From: Cytophagales bacterium
GTDB lineage: Bacteria; Bacteroidota; Bacteroidia; Cytophagales; Cyclobacteriaceae
Assembly: GCA_020063545.1 (NCBI GenBank)
Contig: JAGUUF010000125.1
Coordinates: forward strand, 1 to 18,685
DNA length: 18,685 nt
Reading direction: 5' to 3'
Shown: piece after piece, positions 1 to 6,909 of the stretch
Layout: each line of letters starts with the position of its first letter
Numbering within the stretch: the first letter of the stretch is position 1
Notes under the pieces: model-generated
The model's database searches: none
Told to the model about the DNA's origin: nothing
The model's input: the letters and a program-made list of their open reading frames with translations, nothing else
Translations under genes and position numbers: made by a program

Positions 1-548
1 ATCAAAAAAGTGAAACTGATGGCAAGTATTCCGGGAATAAAGGCAAGGAAGAAGAGCGGTTTATATTGTTGCGGAAAAAAATACAGGTAAAGTAATGCAA
101 GCGCGGGGCCAATCACCGCACCGAGTGTATCCATGGCACGATGAAGACCAAATACCCGACCCTTTGTGTGCGGTGTGGCTTCATCGGAAAGAATTGCATC
201 GCGGGCCCCTGTGCGAATGCCTTTACCAAGCCGGTCAATCGTTCGGCTAAAGAAAATCCATACCGGGTAAACAAAAACGGCCATCATAGGCTTTGAGATG
301 GCACTTAACAGGTAGCCCAGGCGCACAAACGGAAGGCGTTTACCACTAACATCCGACAGCCTGCCGAAATAACCCTTGCTCAACCCGGCAGTAGCTTCTG
401 CCACGCCTTCAAGAATTCCGATCAGCAATACGGAGAATCCTATCTCCTTCAGGTAAATGGGCATAACCGGGTACAGCATTTCGCTGGCCATGTCGGTGAA
501 CAGACTGACAAGGGATAATATCCAGACGGTACGGGTAATGACGGTCAT
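1..548 (-). CDS. MFS transporter, 5' part (runs off left edge)
   Basis: The N-terminal 182 codons of a major facilitator superfamily permease, reading leftward out of the window. The ATG at 548 is followed by a hydrophobic first helix with the segment SLVSLFTDMASEMLYP. An MFS motif-A-like loop (GRLSDVSGKR) follows between helices 2 and 3, then the motif DRLGKGIRTGARDAIL. This combination is typical of a widespread MFS subfamily of unassigned substrate, usually about 400 residues, so over half of the protein is outside the window. The protein should be an inner-membrane transporter; the cargo cannot be told. It is divergent from the lipoprotein-like gene at 673 and has a consensus Bacteroidota -7 box just upstream. 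The family call is secure. The 3' end is not seen. Confidence 0.9.
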   Translation of the reverse strand, partial: MTVITRTVWILSLVSLFTDMASEMLYPVMPIYLKEIGFSVLLIGILEGVAEATAGLSKGYFGRLSDVSGKRLPFVRLGYLLSAISKPMMAVFVYPVWIFFSRTIDRLGKGIRTGARDAILSDEATPHTKGRVFGLHRAMDTLGAVIGPALALLYLYFFPQQYKPLFFLAFIPGILAISFTFL

Positions 549-565
549 GGCGTGTGAAAGTAATT

Positions 566-573
566 CAAATGTA
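566..573 (-). promoter_or_regulatory. Bacteroidota -7 promoter box for the MFS gene
   Basis: Read on the minus strand these bases are TACATTTG, an exact match to the Bacteroidota sigma-A -7 consensus TAnnTTTG. The box is 17 nt upstream of the MFS ATG, which predicts a leader of roughly a dozen nucleotides. No good -33 TTTG was found at the usual 19-21 nt spacing; the nearest is GTTG about 16 nt upstream. It is therefore a plausible but unproven promoter. Confidence 0.45.
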
Positions 574-624
574 ACCGTTACTAACGACTCAACAGGTCCG
601 GTGATTCCTGCCCAGGACTAGCTA

Positions 625-638
625 TTACAAATTTGTAA
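625..638. promoter_or_regulatory. Perfect 14-bp palindrome in divergent intergenic region (candidate operator)
   Basis: TTACAAATTTGTAA is its own reverse complement. It sits 34 nt before the lipoprotein ATG and 76 nt before the divergent MFS ATG. Its core CAAATTTG differs by one base from TAnnTTTG on both strands, so it could be an operator, a weak bidirectional -7 element, or both. AT-rich palindromes of this length can arise by chance. No regulator gene lies next to it. Confidence 0.35.
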
Positions 639-672
639 AAGATTCCTACCTTAATTCATCATATCACCGCTT

Positions 673-1326
673 ATGAAACATTACCTCGCATTGGGTTTGG
701 CGTTTTTAGCCGCTTCCTGCGCCACGATTACCAACTCGCCAAAGTACCAGTTAAACAACGGGTATTACGACTTCCGGCAACAAGGCAACAGGTATAAAAA
801 AGTGTTTGTGGAAGTTACCGATGACTCGGTGAAAATATACCCGAGCAATGGTGAGTCCATCACCATTCTTCCTTCGAGTGACGAATTTTTTCGTACCCGG
901 ACTTTTGACCTTGACGTAACCACCATCGGCTTTCGCTACCGGCCGGCCACACAAAACCTGCCCAGGCAGCTTAACTCCACCTTTAACGGAAACCTGTACA
1001 TGGGCTACCGGGTTGACCAGTTCCAGATTGATTTTATGGAAACACCGGCCGGTATAAAAAAACTTAACCGTCATATGGCCTTTACCATGGGGGTGTTCGG
1101 GGGCATGGGCTCCACGTTTGTCAGCCCGTGGACAACCAACAACCAGGTTACCGATGAGTATGACGGATTTATTTTATCACGCGGCATTGCCGCCATGGCC
1201 GGCATTAACAACCTGACGGTAGGGGTTGCCTTGGGTTGGGATTACCTGACCGACCGCGATAAAGCGGTTTGGATTTATCAAAACAAGCCCTGGCTGGGGC
1301 TGATGATCGGGCTGAACATCAACTGA
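673..1326 (+). CDS. Putative lipoprotein / envelope protein of unknown function
   Basis: A 217-residue protein of no family I recognise. The N terminus is a short signal peptide with a Cys at residue 16 (context FLAASC), resembling a relaxed lipobox; the residue at -3 is Ala rather than the preferred Leu, so lipidation is likely but not certain. The mature part is rich in short alternating hydrophobic/polar segments (for example residues 100-125 and 175-217), and it ends in GLMIGLNIN. That suggests beta strands of a small barrel or an outer-membrane-associated fold. It stands alone on the plus strand. Its 3' end overlaps the convergent acetyltransferase gene by 8 nt. The start is the ATG directly preceding the signal peptide. 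Gene reality is well supported by the signal peptide and position; function is unknown. Confidence 0.75.
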   Translation: MKHYLALGLAFLAASCATITNSPKYQLNNGYYDFRQQGNRYKKVFVEVTDDSVKIYPSNGESITILPSSDEFFRTRTFDLDVTTIGFRYRPATQNLPRQLNSTFNGNLYMGYRVDQFQIDFMETPAGIKKLNRHMAFTMGVFGGMGSTFVSPWTTNNQVTDEYDGFILSRGIAAMAGINNLTVGVALGWDYLTDRDKAVWIYQNKPWLGLMIGLNIN

Positions 1327-1804
1327 TGCGCAGGCGCTTTTTGTAAAAGGTATCGCATGCAAAATGCCCGGTGTTGCCGCATGGGCCCGGAATTTTTTCA
1401 AAGCCGTTTTTCTCGTACAACTTCATGGCTTGTTTCATGGTATTGAATGTTTCCAGGTAGCAGTATTCAAAACCAATAACTTGTGCAGCCTCCAAGCACT
1501 TATTCAGTACTTGCTGGCCCAGGCCTTTTCCGCGGCCTTCGGGCAAGAAATACATCTTTTTCAGTTCGCACGTGTTGGCCTCGCCTTGTTCCAGCGGGGC
1601 AACACCGCCCCCACCGATAATTTTTCCGTTGTCTTCACAAACAAAATACGCGCACCGCGCCCGTGTGTAGGCGGCATACATGTTGTCCACTTCCTTATCA
1701 TGAATGGCGAAGCCCGTTCCGCTGGCGCCAAACTCGGGCATAACCGTTCGAATAATGGCGGCTACCTGCGGGTTATCATCTTCTTTGATTCGCCTGATGG
1801 TCAT
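1319..1804 (-). CDS. GNAT family N-acetyltransferase
   Basis: A 161-residue protein with the layout of a GCN5-related acetyltransferase. It opens with MTIRRIKEDD, has a central beta strand (KIIGGGGVAPL, about 61-71), then ELKKMYFLPEGRGKGLG (about 80-96), where RGKGLG is the motif-A pyrophosphate-binding loop for acetyl-CoA. The late segment AMKLYEKNGFEKI (about 126-138) is the usual motif B. It should transfer an acetyl group from acetyl-CoA to an amine; the substrate is unknown. It begins 5 nt after the stop of the upstream S15 hydrolase gene, so the two are probably co-transcribed. The 3' end overlaps the convergent lipoprotein gene by 8 nt. Confidence 0.9.
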   Translation of the reverse strand: MTIRRIKEDDNPQVAAIIRTVMPEFGASGTGFAIHDKEVDNMYAAYTRARCAYFVCEDNGKIIGGGGVAPLEQGEANTCELKKMYFLPEGRGKGLGQQVLNKCLEAAQVIGFEYCYLETFNTMKQAMKLYEKNGFEKIPGPCGNTGHFACDTFYKKRLRIS

Positions 1805-1809
1805 TCTAT

Positions 1810-3576
1810 CTATTCTTTACTTGCAACCGGTAACACTATTCGCGAAGGGTACTTCGCTTCATGGTAAACATGCTGCCGTGCCTGCTGCAGGCTTTTCTCG
1901 CTGGCAATTTCAGTTCCGGTATTCGGATTGGGATCGTAGTGGGGCGCTTTGCTGCTGGTAATCTGCAGGCGAATCCGGTGACCTCTTTTGAAAACATTGG
2001 CAGTATATAACGAGCCTATTCTAATTGGATAGATTTTTCCCGGATCCATCAATTCCTGCCTGCCATACCCGTTGCGGTAGCGCATGCGCAGGTAACCGGC
2101 ATCCAGGCCGGATAAATTAATCGAACGGCCATCCGGGTACACATCGCAAAGGGTAATGGAAAAATCCGTGTCGCGTGCCGATGAACTGACAAACAATTCC
2201 GCAACAACTTCTCCTATTACTTCAAGATCCTGAGTCAACGGATCCGATGTGTAAACAAGCACATCCTTGCGTGATTCTATTTCACGCTGATCGTAGGGAT
2301 AGGATTTTTCATAGGCCTTATCCCACAACGGTTCGGCAGGATTAAAACCGTAGCTGTCATATTTCTCCTTTCCAGGAAACCCCTGGCTTAACTTTCCGTC
2401 CGTCTTATCCGTTCCTGCATTGCCCTGGCTGTGCAGGTAAAACGGCAGGTGTTTTATGCCCGGCAAAGGCCAATGTTGTTCGTGCCTCCATTTGTTTTCG
2501 CCCATTACAAAAATATTTACCGGGGGAAGTGCATGGGCTGCCGTTTTATTCTTCAGGGTAAGGTCATACCATTCCAGCAACACCTGGTTGTAATCGAATC
2601 CTGCCGATGGGCCAAACTCAATTTCACCAAACCGGGTTTTGCGGGTGGTTACGGTTGTGTGGTTCCACGGGCCTATGATAAGTTTTGTGTGTTCGCGTGC
2701 TGTACTCGCCTTGCTTTCCTTCATCATTTTAGTAAATGCGCGAATTGCGCCTTCGGGCCCATAGGCGGCATCGTACCAGCCACTCAGTAAAAAAACCGGG
2801 GCTTCGATTTTCTTAAAGTCATCCTGAATCTCCACAAACGACCACCACGCAGATGAATCCGGGTGAGCCAGCCACTCATAATATTCCGGTGCGTATTTTT
2901 TCAGGATCGGTAAATCCATCAGCGGCCGGTACCTGTACCAGTCGCGCTTTACCTTTTCCCATTCTTGTTCGGCACTATCAGCGGACCAGGCCGCTAACGT
3001 ATCCCGGGCCCGTTTTCGTTTATCCGGAAAAATATTAACGGTGAACCAATCAAGCCACGGCAGTGAGAAAGCTCCACCGTAATAAAAAAAATGATGGCTC
3101 CCGATGGGCGTCATTTCCGGGGCCGCTGCTTTTAGTGAGGGTGGCGCTTCCGCCAATGCCTGCCATTGCACAATGCCGGGATAAGAACCGCCATACGTGC
3201 CTACCTTACCATTACAATATTCAAATTGTGCCACCCATTCAATAACATCATAACCGTCCAGTTTTTCATTTTTGTAAGCAACAAATTCCCCTTCACTCGA
3301 ATACCTTCCCCGTACATCTACCAGAAAAACAACGTACCCTTGCTTTGCTGCCTTCAGCGGAAACTCGGCATACCCCTCGTAGTTTAATGCTCCATAGGGA
3401 GTGCGGTAAACAATAGCCGGAAATTTTTCCGCCCCGTCAGGCCGGTAAACAATAGCACCCAACGTAACACCATCACGCATGGGAATGCCGATCTCTTCCC
3501 GAATAATGTTGAACGTATGTTGAGCATTGATTGAGGCAGTAGCCAGCAAGAAGAACAACGGCAACGCGTATCGCAC
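1810..3576 (-). CDS. Secreted CocE/NonD (peptidase S15) family hydrolase
   Basis: A 588-residue alpha/beta hydrolase of the X-Pro dipeptidyl-peptidase/cocaine esterase family (S15). A cleavable signal peptide ends near residue 19 (SINAQ), so the enzyme is exported. The catalytic triad is visible: Ser131 in GGSYPG, Asp269 in SGWYDAAYG and His306 in GPWNHTT. The early segment IPMRDGVTLGAIVYRPDG and the strand VVFLVDVRGRYSSEG are family signatures. The C-terminal third (about 390-588) is the jelly-roll domain that shapes the active site (for example PLTQDLEVIGEV). It hydrolyses peptides or esters/acyl-amides; the exact substrate cannot be assigned. Translation appears to start at GTG (3576-3574), since an in-frame stop lies six codons upstream and GAGAAAAG precedes it. 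It has a terminator just upstream and likely forms a two-gene unit with the acetyltransferase. Confidence 0.92.
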   Translation of the reverse strand: MRYALPLFFLLATASINAQHTFNIIREEIGIPMRDGVTLGAIVYRPDGAEKFPAIVYRTPYGALNYEGYAEFPLKAAKQGYVVFLVDVRGRYSSEGEFVAYKNEKLDGYDVIEWVAQFEYCNGKVGTYGGSYPGIVQWQALAEAPPSLKAAAPEMTPIGSHHFFYYGGAFSLPWLDWFTVNIFPDKRKRARDTLAAWSADSAEQEWEKVKRDWYRYRPLMDLPILKKYAPEYYEWLAHPDSSAWWSFVEIQDDFKKIEAPVFLLSGWYDAAYGPEGAIRAFTKMMKESKASTAREHTKLIIGPWNHTTVTTRKTRFGEIEFGPSAGFDYNQVLLEWYDLTLKNKTAAHALPPVNIFVMGENKWRHEQHWPLPGIKHLPFYLHSQGNAGTDKTDGKLSQGFPGKEKYDSYGFNPAEPLWDKAYEKSYPYDQREIESRKDVLVYTSDPLTQDLEVIGEVVAELFVSSSARDTDFSITLCDVYPDGRSINLSGLDAGYLRMRYRNGYGRQELMDPGKIYPIRIGSLYTANVFKRGHRIRLQITSSKAPHYDPNPNTGTEIASEKSLQQARQHVYHEAKYPSRIVLPVASKE

Positions 3577-3610
3577 TGGAATAAACTTTTCTCAGGTTTA
3601 AAAGTATGCA

Positions 3611-3642
3611 AAAAAATGAAGGATTCCGGTTTGGAATCCTTC
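3611..3642 (-). terminator. Rho-independent terminator after the VPS10/BNR gene
   Basis: A perfect 10-bp stem (GAAGGATTCC pairing with GGAATCCTTC, 5-nt loop, 3618-3642) is followed on the minus strand by ATTTTTTT (3617-3611). It lies 26 nt past the stop codon of the large propeller gene and separates it from the S15 gene. Stem and U-tract are both directly visible and correctly oriented for minus-strand transcription. The S15 gene must then have its own promoter in the short stretch 3577-3610. Confidence 0.85.
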
Positions 3643-3667
3643 GGGTATTAACTTCATTAAGGAGGCA

Positions 3668-6600
3668 TTAATTCGTTATCACGGCCGGGATATTAAACTC
3701 CTTAAACCGTTTGTTATAATTGGCAATCTCAAAGCTGAGTAACTGGTTACGCTGTTCCTTGTACAGGTTCCATTGTTTTTCCAAATCGGCAAACCGGTCG
3801 CGGGCACCCTGGGTAACACGCGGGTCGTGCACATCGGCTACCGAACGTACCGCAAAAAACTCGGTGTTGAGCTTGCTTGGAAAATTGATTACATCCTGGA
3901 AGTTTTTCTGCTTGGTCTGCACCACATTTTCTTCCCACTTATCAATTTTCTTAATCAGTTCTTTTCCGGCAGCCACTACTTCTTTTGCATCGGCACGGTC
4001 TTTCAGCAGTTCGTTATAGTTTTCAATCTGCTTTTTCACTTTGCGCATGCTGTTAACGGCTGCCGTTATTTCGTTCAGCCGGCTTTCAACCTGCTCAATA
4101 AACTGCTGCTGGGCAGCCCAGTCGGCCGGAGATACCTTCAGGTTCGGATCCTGCACGATTTCAATTTCTGCTTCCGATGTTTCGCCTTTGTAGGTAATCC
4201 GCGCCCGGTACCTTCCGGGGGCAACGCGGTGGCCGCGGTAATCGCCATAAACATAGGCGTTTTCAATGGCGGGCAGTGTTTCGGTTCTGAAATCCCACGC
4301 AAAGCGGTTCACCCCGGCTTCTGCCGGGATTACCTGCGGAGCAGGAGGCCCTCCCGGAAATGTTTTGAAGTTCTCATCTTTCTTATTGGTATAGCTGCGG
4401 ATTTTCTTCCCGCCTGCATCGAGTATGTCAAGGCGTACGGTGTTGGTGTCGGCTTTTTCTTTCAGGTAGTAATCCAGCACAACGCCATCCATCGGGTTCA
4501 TACCCAGGCCCGGAATGTTGCCCATCCACTCCGGAATGGTAATGGCCGGGTACCGCACCGTTGGCTTCGGCTGATAGAGTTTAACGGCTGCATTACCAAA
4601 GTTTCCTTTCGATTGTTGCAGCGCACTCAGGTCATCCAGTATCCAGAAGGATCGGCCGGCAGTGGAGGCCACCAGGTCGTTGCCTTGAATGATCAGGTCG
4701 GTTACCGGAACTACCGGCAGGTTAAGCTGCAGTTTGTTCCAGTTTGCACCGCCATTAAATGAAACATAGAAACCGCGCTCCGCACCGGCATATAACAGGT
4801 CCTTCACTTTCTTATCCTCGCGGATCACTTTTATAAAATCATCGGTATCCACCCCGGTACTGATTTTTGTCCACGACTTACCATAATCGGTTGTTTTGTA
4901 CGTCATGTTGGAATAGTCGTTGAACTTGTATCGCGATGCGGAAACGTAGGCAGTCGCCTTATCGTGAGGCGATACTTCGATGGAATGAATCATGCACTCC
5001 GGCAAACCGGCCGGTGTAATGTTCTGCCAGGTTTTGCCGCCATCTTTGGTAATGTGCACCAGGCCGCAGTCGCTGCCGGCATAAAGCACACCTTTTTCAT
5101 GAACCGATTCAATCAGGTAGTAAATCGTGTTGTAGTTTTCGCCTCCCGCACCTTCGTTGGTTATCGGGCCGCCCCCCTGCTGCTGTTTGGTGGTATCGTT
5201 ACGGGTTAAATCGGGGCTAACCACTTCCCAGTTTATTCCTCCGTTGGTAGTTTTAAACACTACATTGGAGGCATGGTAAATGGTGTTCGGATCGTGCGGT
5301 GATGCGATTAACGGGGCATTCCAGTTAAAGCGGTATTTCATGTCTTTGGCACGATAGGCCAGGTTGGTGCTGGGGTACTGCATAATGTCCTTGCGCTCGT
5401 TGGTGCGGGCATCCAGCACATCAATATTTCCCTGGTAGCAGCCGCCATACATCAACACCGGATTGTTGGGGTCGAAGGCAATGTAGGCGCTCTCGCAACC
5501 GGGGCCTTCAAACCAATCCTGCTCGGTAATGCCGAAACTGTTGTTGCGGCTTTTGATGACCATGGAGGAATTATCCTGCTGGCCACCGTAAACGCGGAAG
5601 GGGAAAAGGTTATCCACATTAACGCGGTAAAATTGTGCAGTCGGCTGGTTGTTCAGGGGCGACCAGCTTTTACCGCCATTAAAGGTTATTTCGCCACCAC
5701 CATCATCGCCCAAAATCATATTCTGATTATTGTTGGGATTTATCCAGAGGTCGTGCGTATCGCCATGGCCCACACGGATGTTCTGGAATGTTCTTCCACC
5801 ATCAATGGATTTCATCATCGGTGCATTGAGCACATACACCACATCGGCATTAACCGGGTCGGCAAACACTTCCATGTAATACCACGAACGGGAGGTGATG
5901 TTCTGATCGCTCGACAGGTGATTCCACTTCTTTCCGCCATCGTCCGAGCGGTACAAACCGTCTTTGCCTTTTTCGGCCTCCACAATGGCATACACCCGGT
6001 TGGGGTTAGCGGCCGATACCGACACGCCAATCTTACCCATCAGCTTCGGCAAACCTTCGTTGATTTTTGACCATGTCTCTCCACTGTCGGTTGACTTCCA
6101 GATGGAACATCCGGCTCCCCCGCTTTCCACTTTCCACGGGTACCTGCGGTGCTGCCATGTGGCGGCATACAAAATGCGCGGATTGGTTTTGTCCATCGAA
6201 AGCGATGAAGCGCCCGTGTTCTCATCCACGTACAACACTTTTTTCCAGGTTGCCCCGCCATCGGTTGATTTATAAATACCGCGATCAGGACTGGCCCCGT
6301 GAACAGGCCCTTGTGCAGCAACAAAAACAACATCGGGGTTTGACGGATGAATGACCACATCGGAAATGTGGCGGGTTTTCTCAAGCCCGATGTTTTTCCA
6401 GGTCTTCCCGCCATCGGTTGATTTGTACACACCATCACCATAGGAGGTCATCACACCCCGTACGGCATGTTCGCCCATGCCCACGTAGATAACATTGGGG
6501 TCAGCTTCGCTTACCGCGATATCGCCTACCGAACCTGTTTTGAAAAAGCCATCGGAAATGTTGCGCCAGGTAATGCCTGCATCTTCGGTTTTCCAGATAC

Positions 6601-6826
6601 CACCACCGGTGTACCCGGTAAAGTAAACCTGGTCGTTACCAACCACACCGGAAACGGCATTTGAACGCCCGCCCCGAAACGGACCGATGTTACGCCACTT
6701 CAGGCCTTTGTAGAGTTCGGCATTGAAGGCAGGAGCCGCTGGCGGTGTTGAGGTTTTTGATTTTTGTGCACGTGTTGCAAACAACAACGTGACAAGCAGG
6801 CAAATTAAGAGCGCAATTCTTTTCAT
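3668..6826 (-). CDS. Secreted VPS10/sortilin-like BNR beta-propeller protein
   Basis: A 1052-residue exported protein of the WD40/YVTN/BNR-like 'glycosyl hydrolase' group common in Bacteroidota. A signal peptide covers residues 1-20 (ending FATRAQ). Asp-box (S/TxDxGxTW-like) repeats recur at about 136, 187, 245, 294, 340, 526, 593, 645 and 689, for example STDGGKTW, STDGGATW and TKDGGKTW. They imply one large ten-bladed or two stacked propellers over residues 40-730. After this come a FlgD-like/Ig-like strand region (about 795-900; VRLDILDAGGKKIRSY, PGRYRARITY) and a helical C terminus (about 915-1040). Asp boxes are structural turns and do not prove sialidase activity, so function (protein/glycan binding or hydrolysis at the cell surface) is undetermined. 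A strong terminator follows. It begins 83 nt after hutF ends, with no clear promoter in the gap. Confidence 0.9.
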   Translation of the reverse strand: MKRIALLICLLVTLLFATRAQKSKTSTPPAAPAFNAELYKGLKWRNIGPFRGGRSNAVSGVVGNDQVYFTGYTGGGIWKTEDAGITWRNISDGFFKTGSVGDIAVSEADPNVIYVGMGEHAVRGVMTSYGDGVYKSTDGGKTWKNIGLEKTRHISDVVIHPSNPDVVFVAAQGPVHGASPDRGIYKSTDGGATWKKVLYVDENTGASSLSMDKTNPRILYAATWQHRRYPWKVESGGAGCSIWKSTDSGETWSKINEGLPKLMGKIGVSVSAANPNRVYAIVEAEKGKDGLYRSDDGGKKWNHLSSDQNITSRSWYYMEVFADPVNADVVYVLNAPMMKSIDGGRTFQNIRVGHGDTHDLWINPNNNQNMILGDDGGGEITFNGGKSWSPLNNQPTAQFYRVNVDNLFPFRVYGGQQDNSSMVIKSRNNSFGITEQDWFEGPGCESAYIAFDPNNPVLMYGGCYQGNIDVLDARTNERKDIMQYPSTNLAYRAKDMKYRFNWNAPLIASPHDPNTIYHASNVVFKTTNGGINWEVVSPDLTRNDTTKQQQGGGPITNEGAGGENYNTIYYLIESVHEKGVLYAGSDCGLVHITKDGGKTWQNITPAGLPECMIHSIEVSPHDKATAYVSASRYKFNDYSNMTYKTTDYGKSWTKISTGVDTDDFIKVIREDKKVKDLLYAGAERGFYVSFNGGANWNKLQLNLPVVPVTDLIIQGNDLVASTAGRSFWILDDLSALQQSKGNFGNAAVKLYQPKPTVRYPAITIPEWMGNIPGLGMNPMDGVVLDYYLKEKADTNTVRLDILDAGGKKIRSYTNKKDENFKTFPGGPPAPQVIPAEAGVNRFAWDFRTETLPAIENAYVYGDYRGHRVAPGRYRARITYKGETSEAEIEIVQDPNLKVSPADWAAQQQFIEQVESRLNEITAAVNSMRKVKKQIENYNELLKDRADAKEVVAAGKELIKKIDKWEENVVQTKQKNFQDVINFPSKLNTEFFAVRSVADVHDPRVTQGARDRFADLEKQWNLYKEQRNQLLSFEIANYNKRFKEFNIPAVITN

Positions 6827-6909
6827 AACAGGTTGGATTTAGTGGCCGAGAAGTACGGAATTTTTTCGGGCTCCTCCAATTAAGTTTTACTGCAGCCTCA
6901 AGAAAAGGA

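Noticed and set aside
1364..1867. 167-codon open frame on the plus strand
   Set aside because: Antisense to the GNAT gene and the end of the S15 gene; no recognisable protein features.
3773..4762. 329-codon open frame on the plus strand
   Set aside because: It is fully antisense to the VPS10/BNR gene, has no domain or signal, and its open state follows from the codon pattern of the real gene opposite.
6827..6909. Terminator or promoter between hutF and the VPS10/BNR gene
   Set aside because: I found neither a convincing stem with T-tract nor a TAnnTTTG box in these 83 bases, so I leave the transcript boundary here open.
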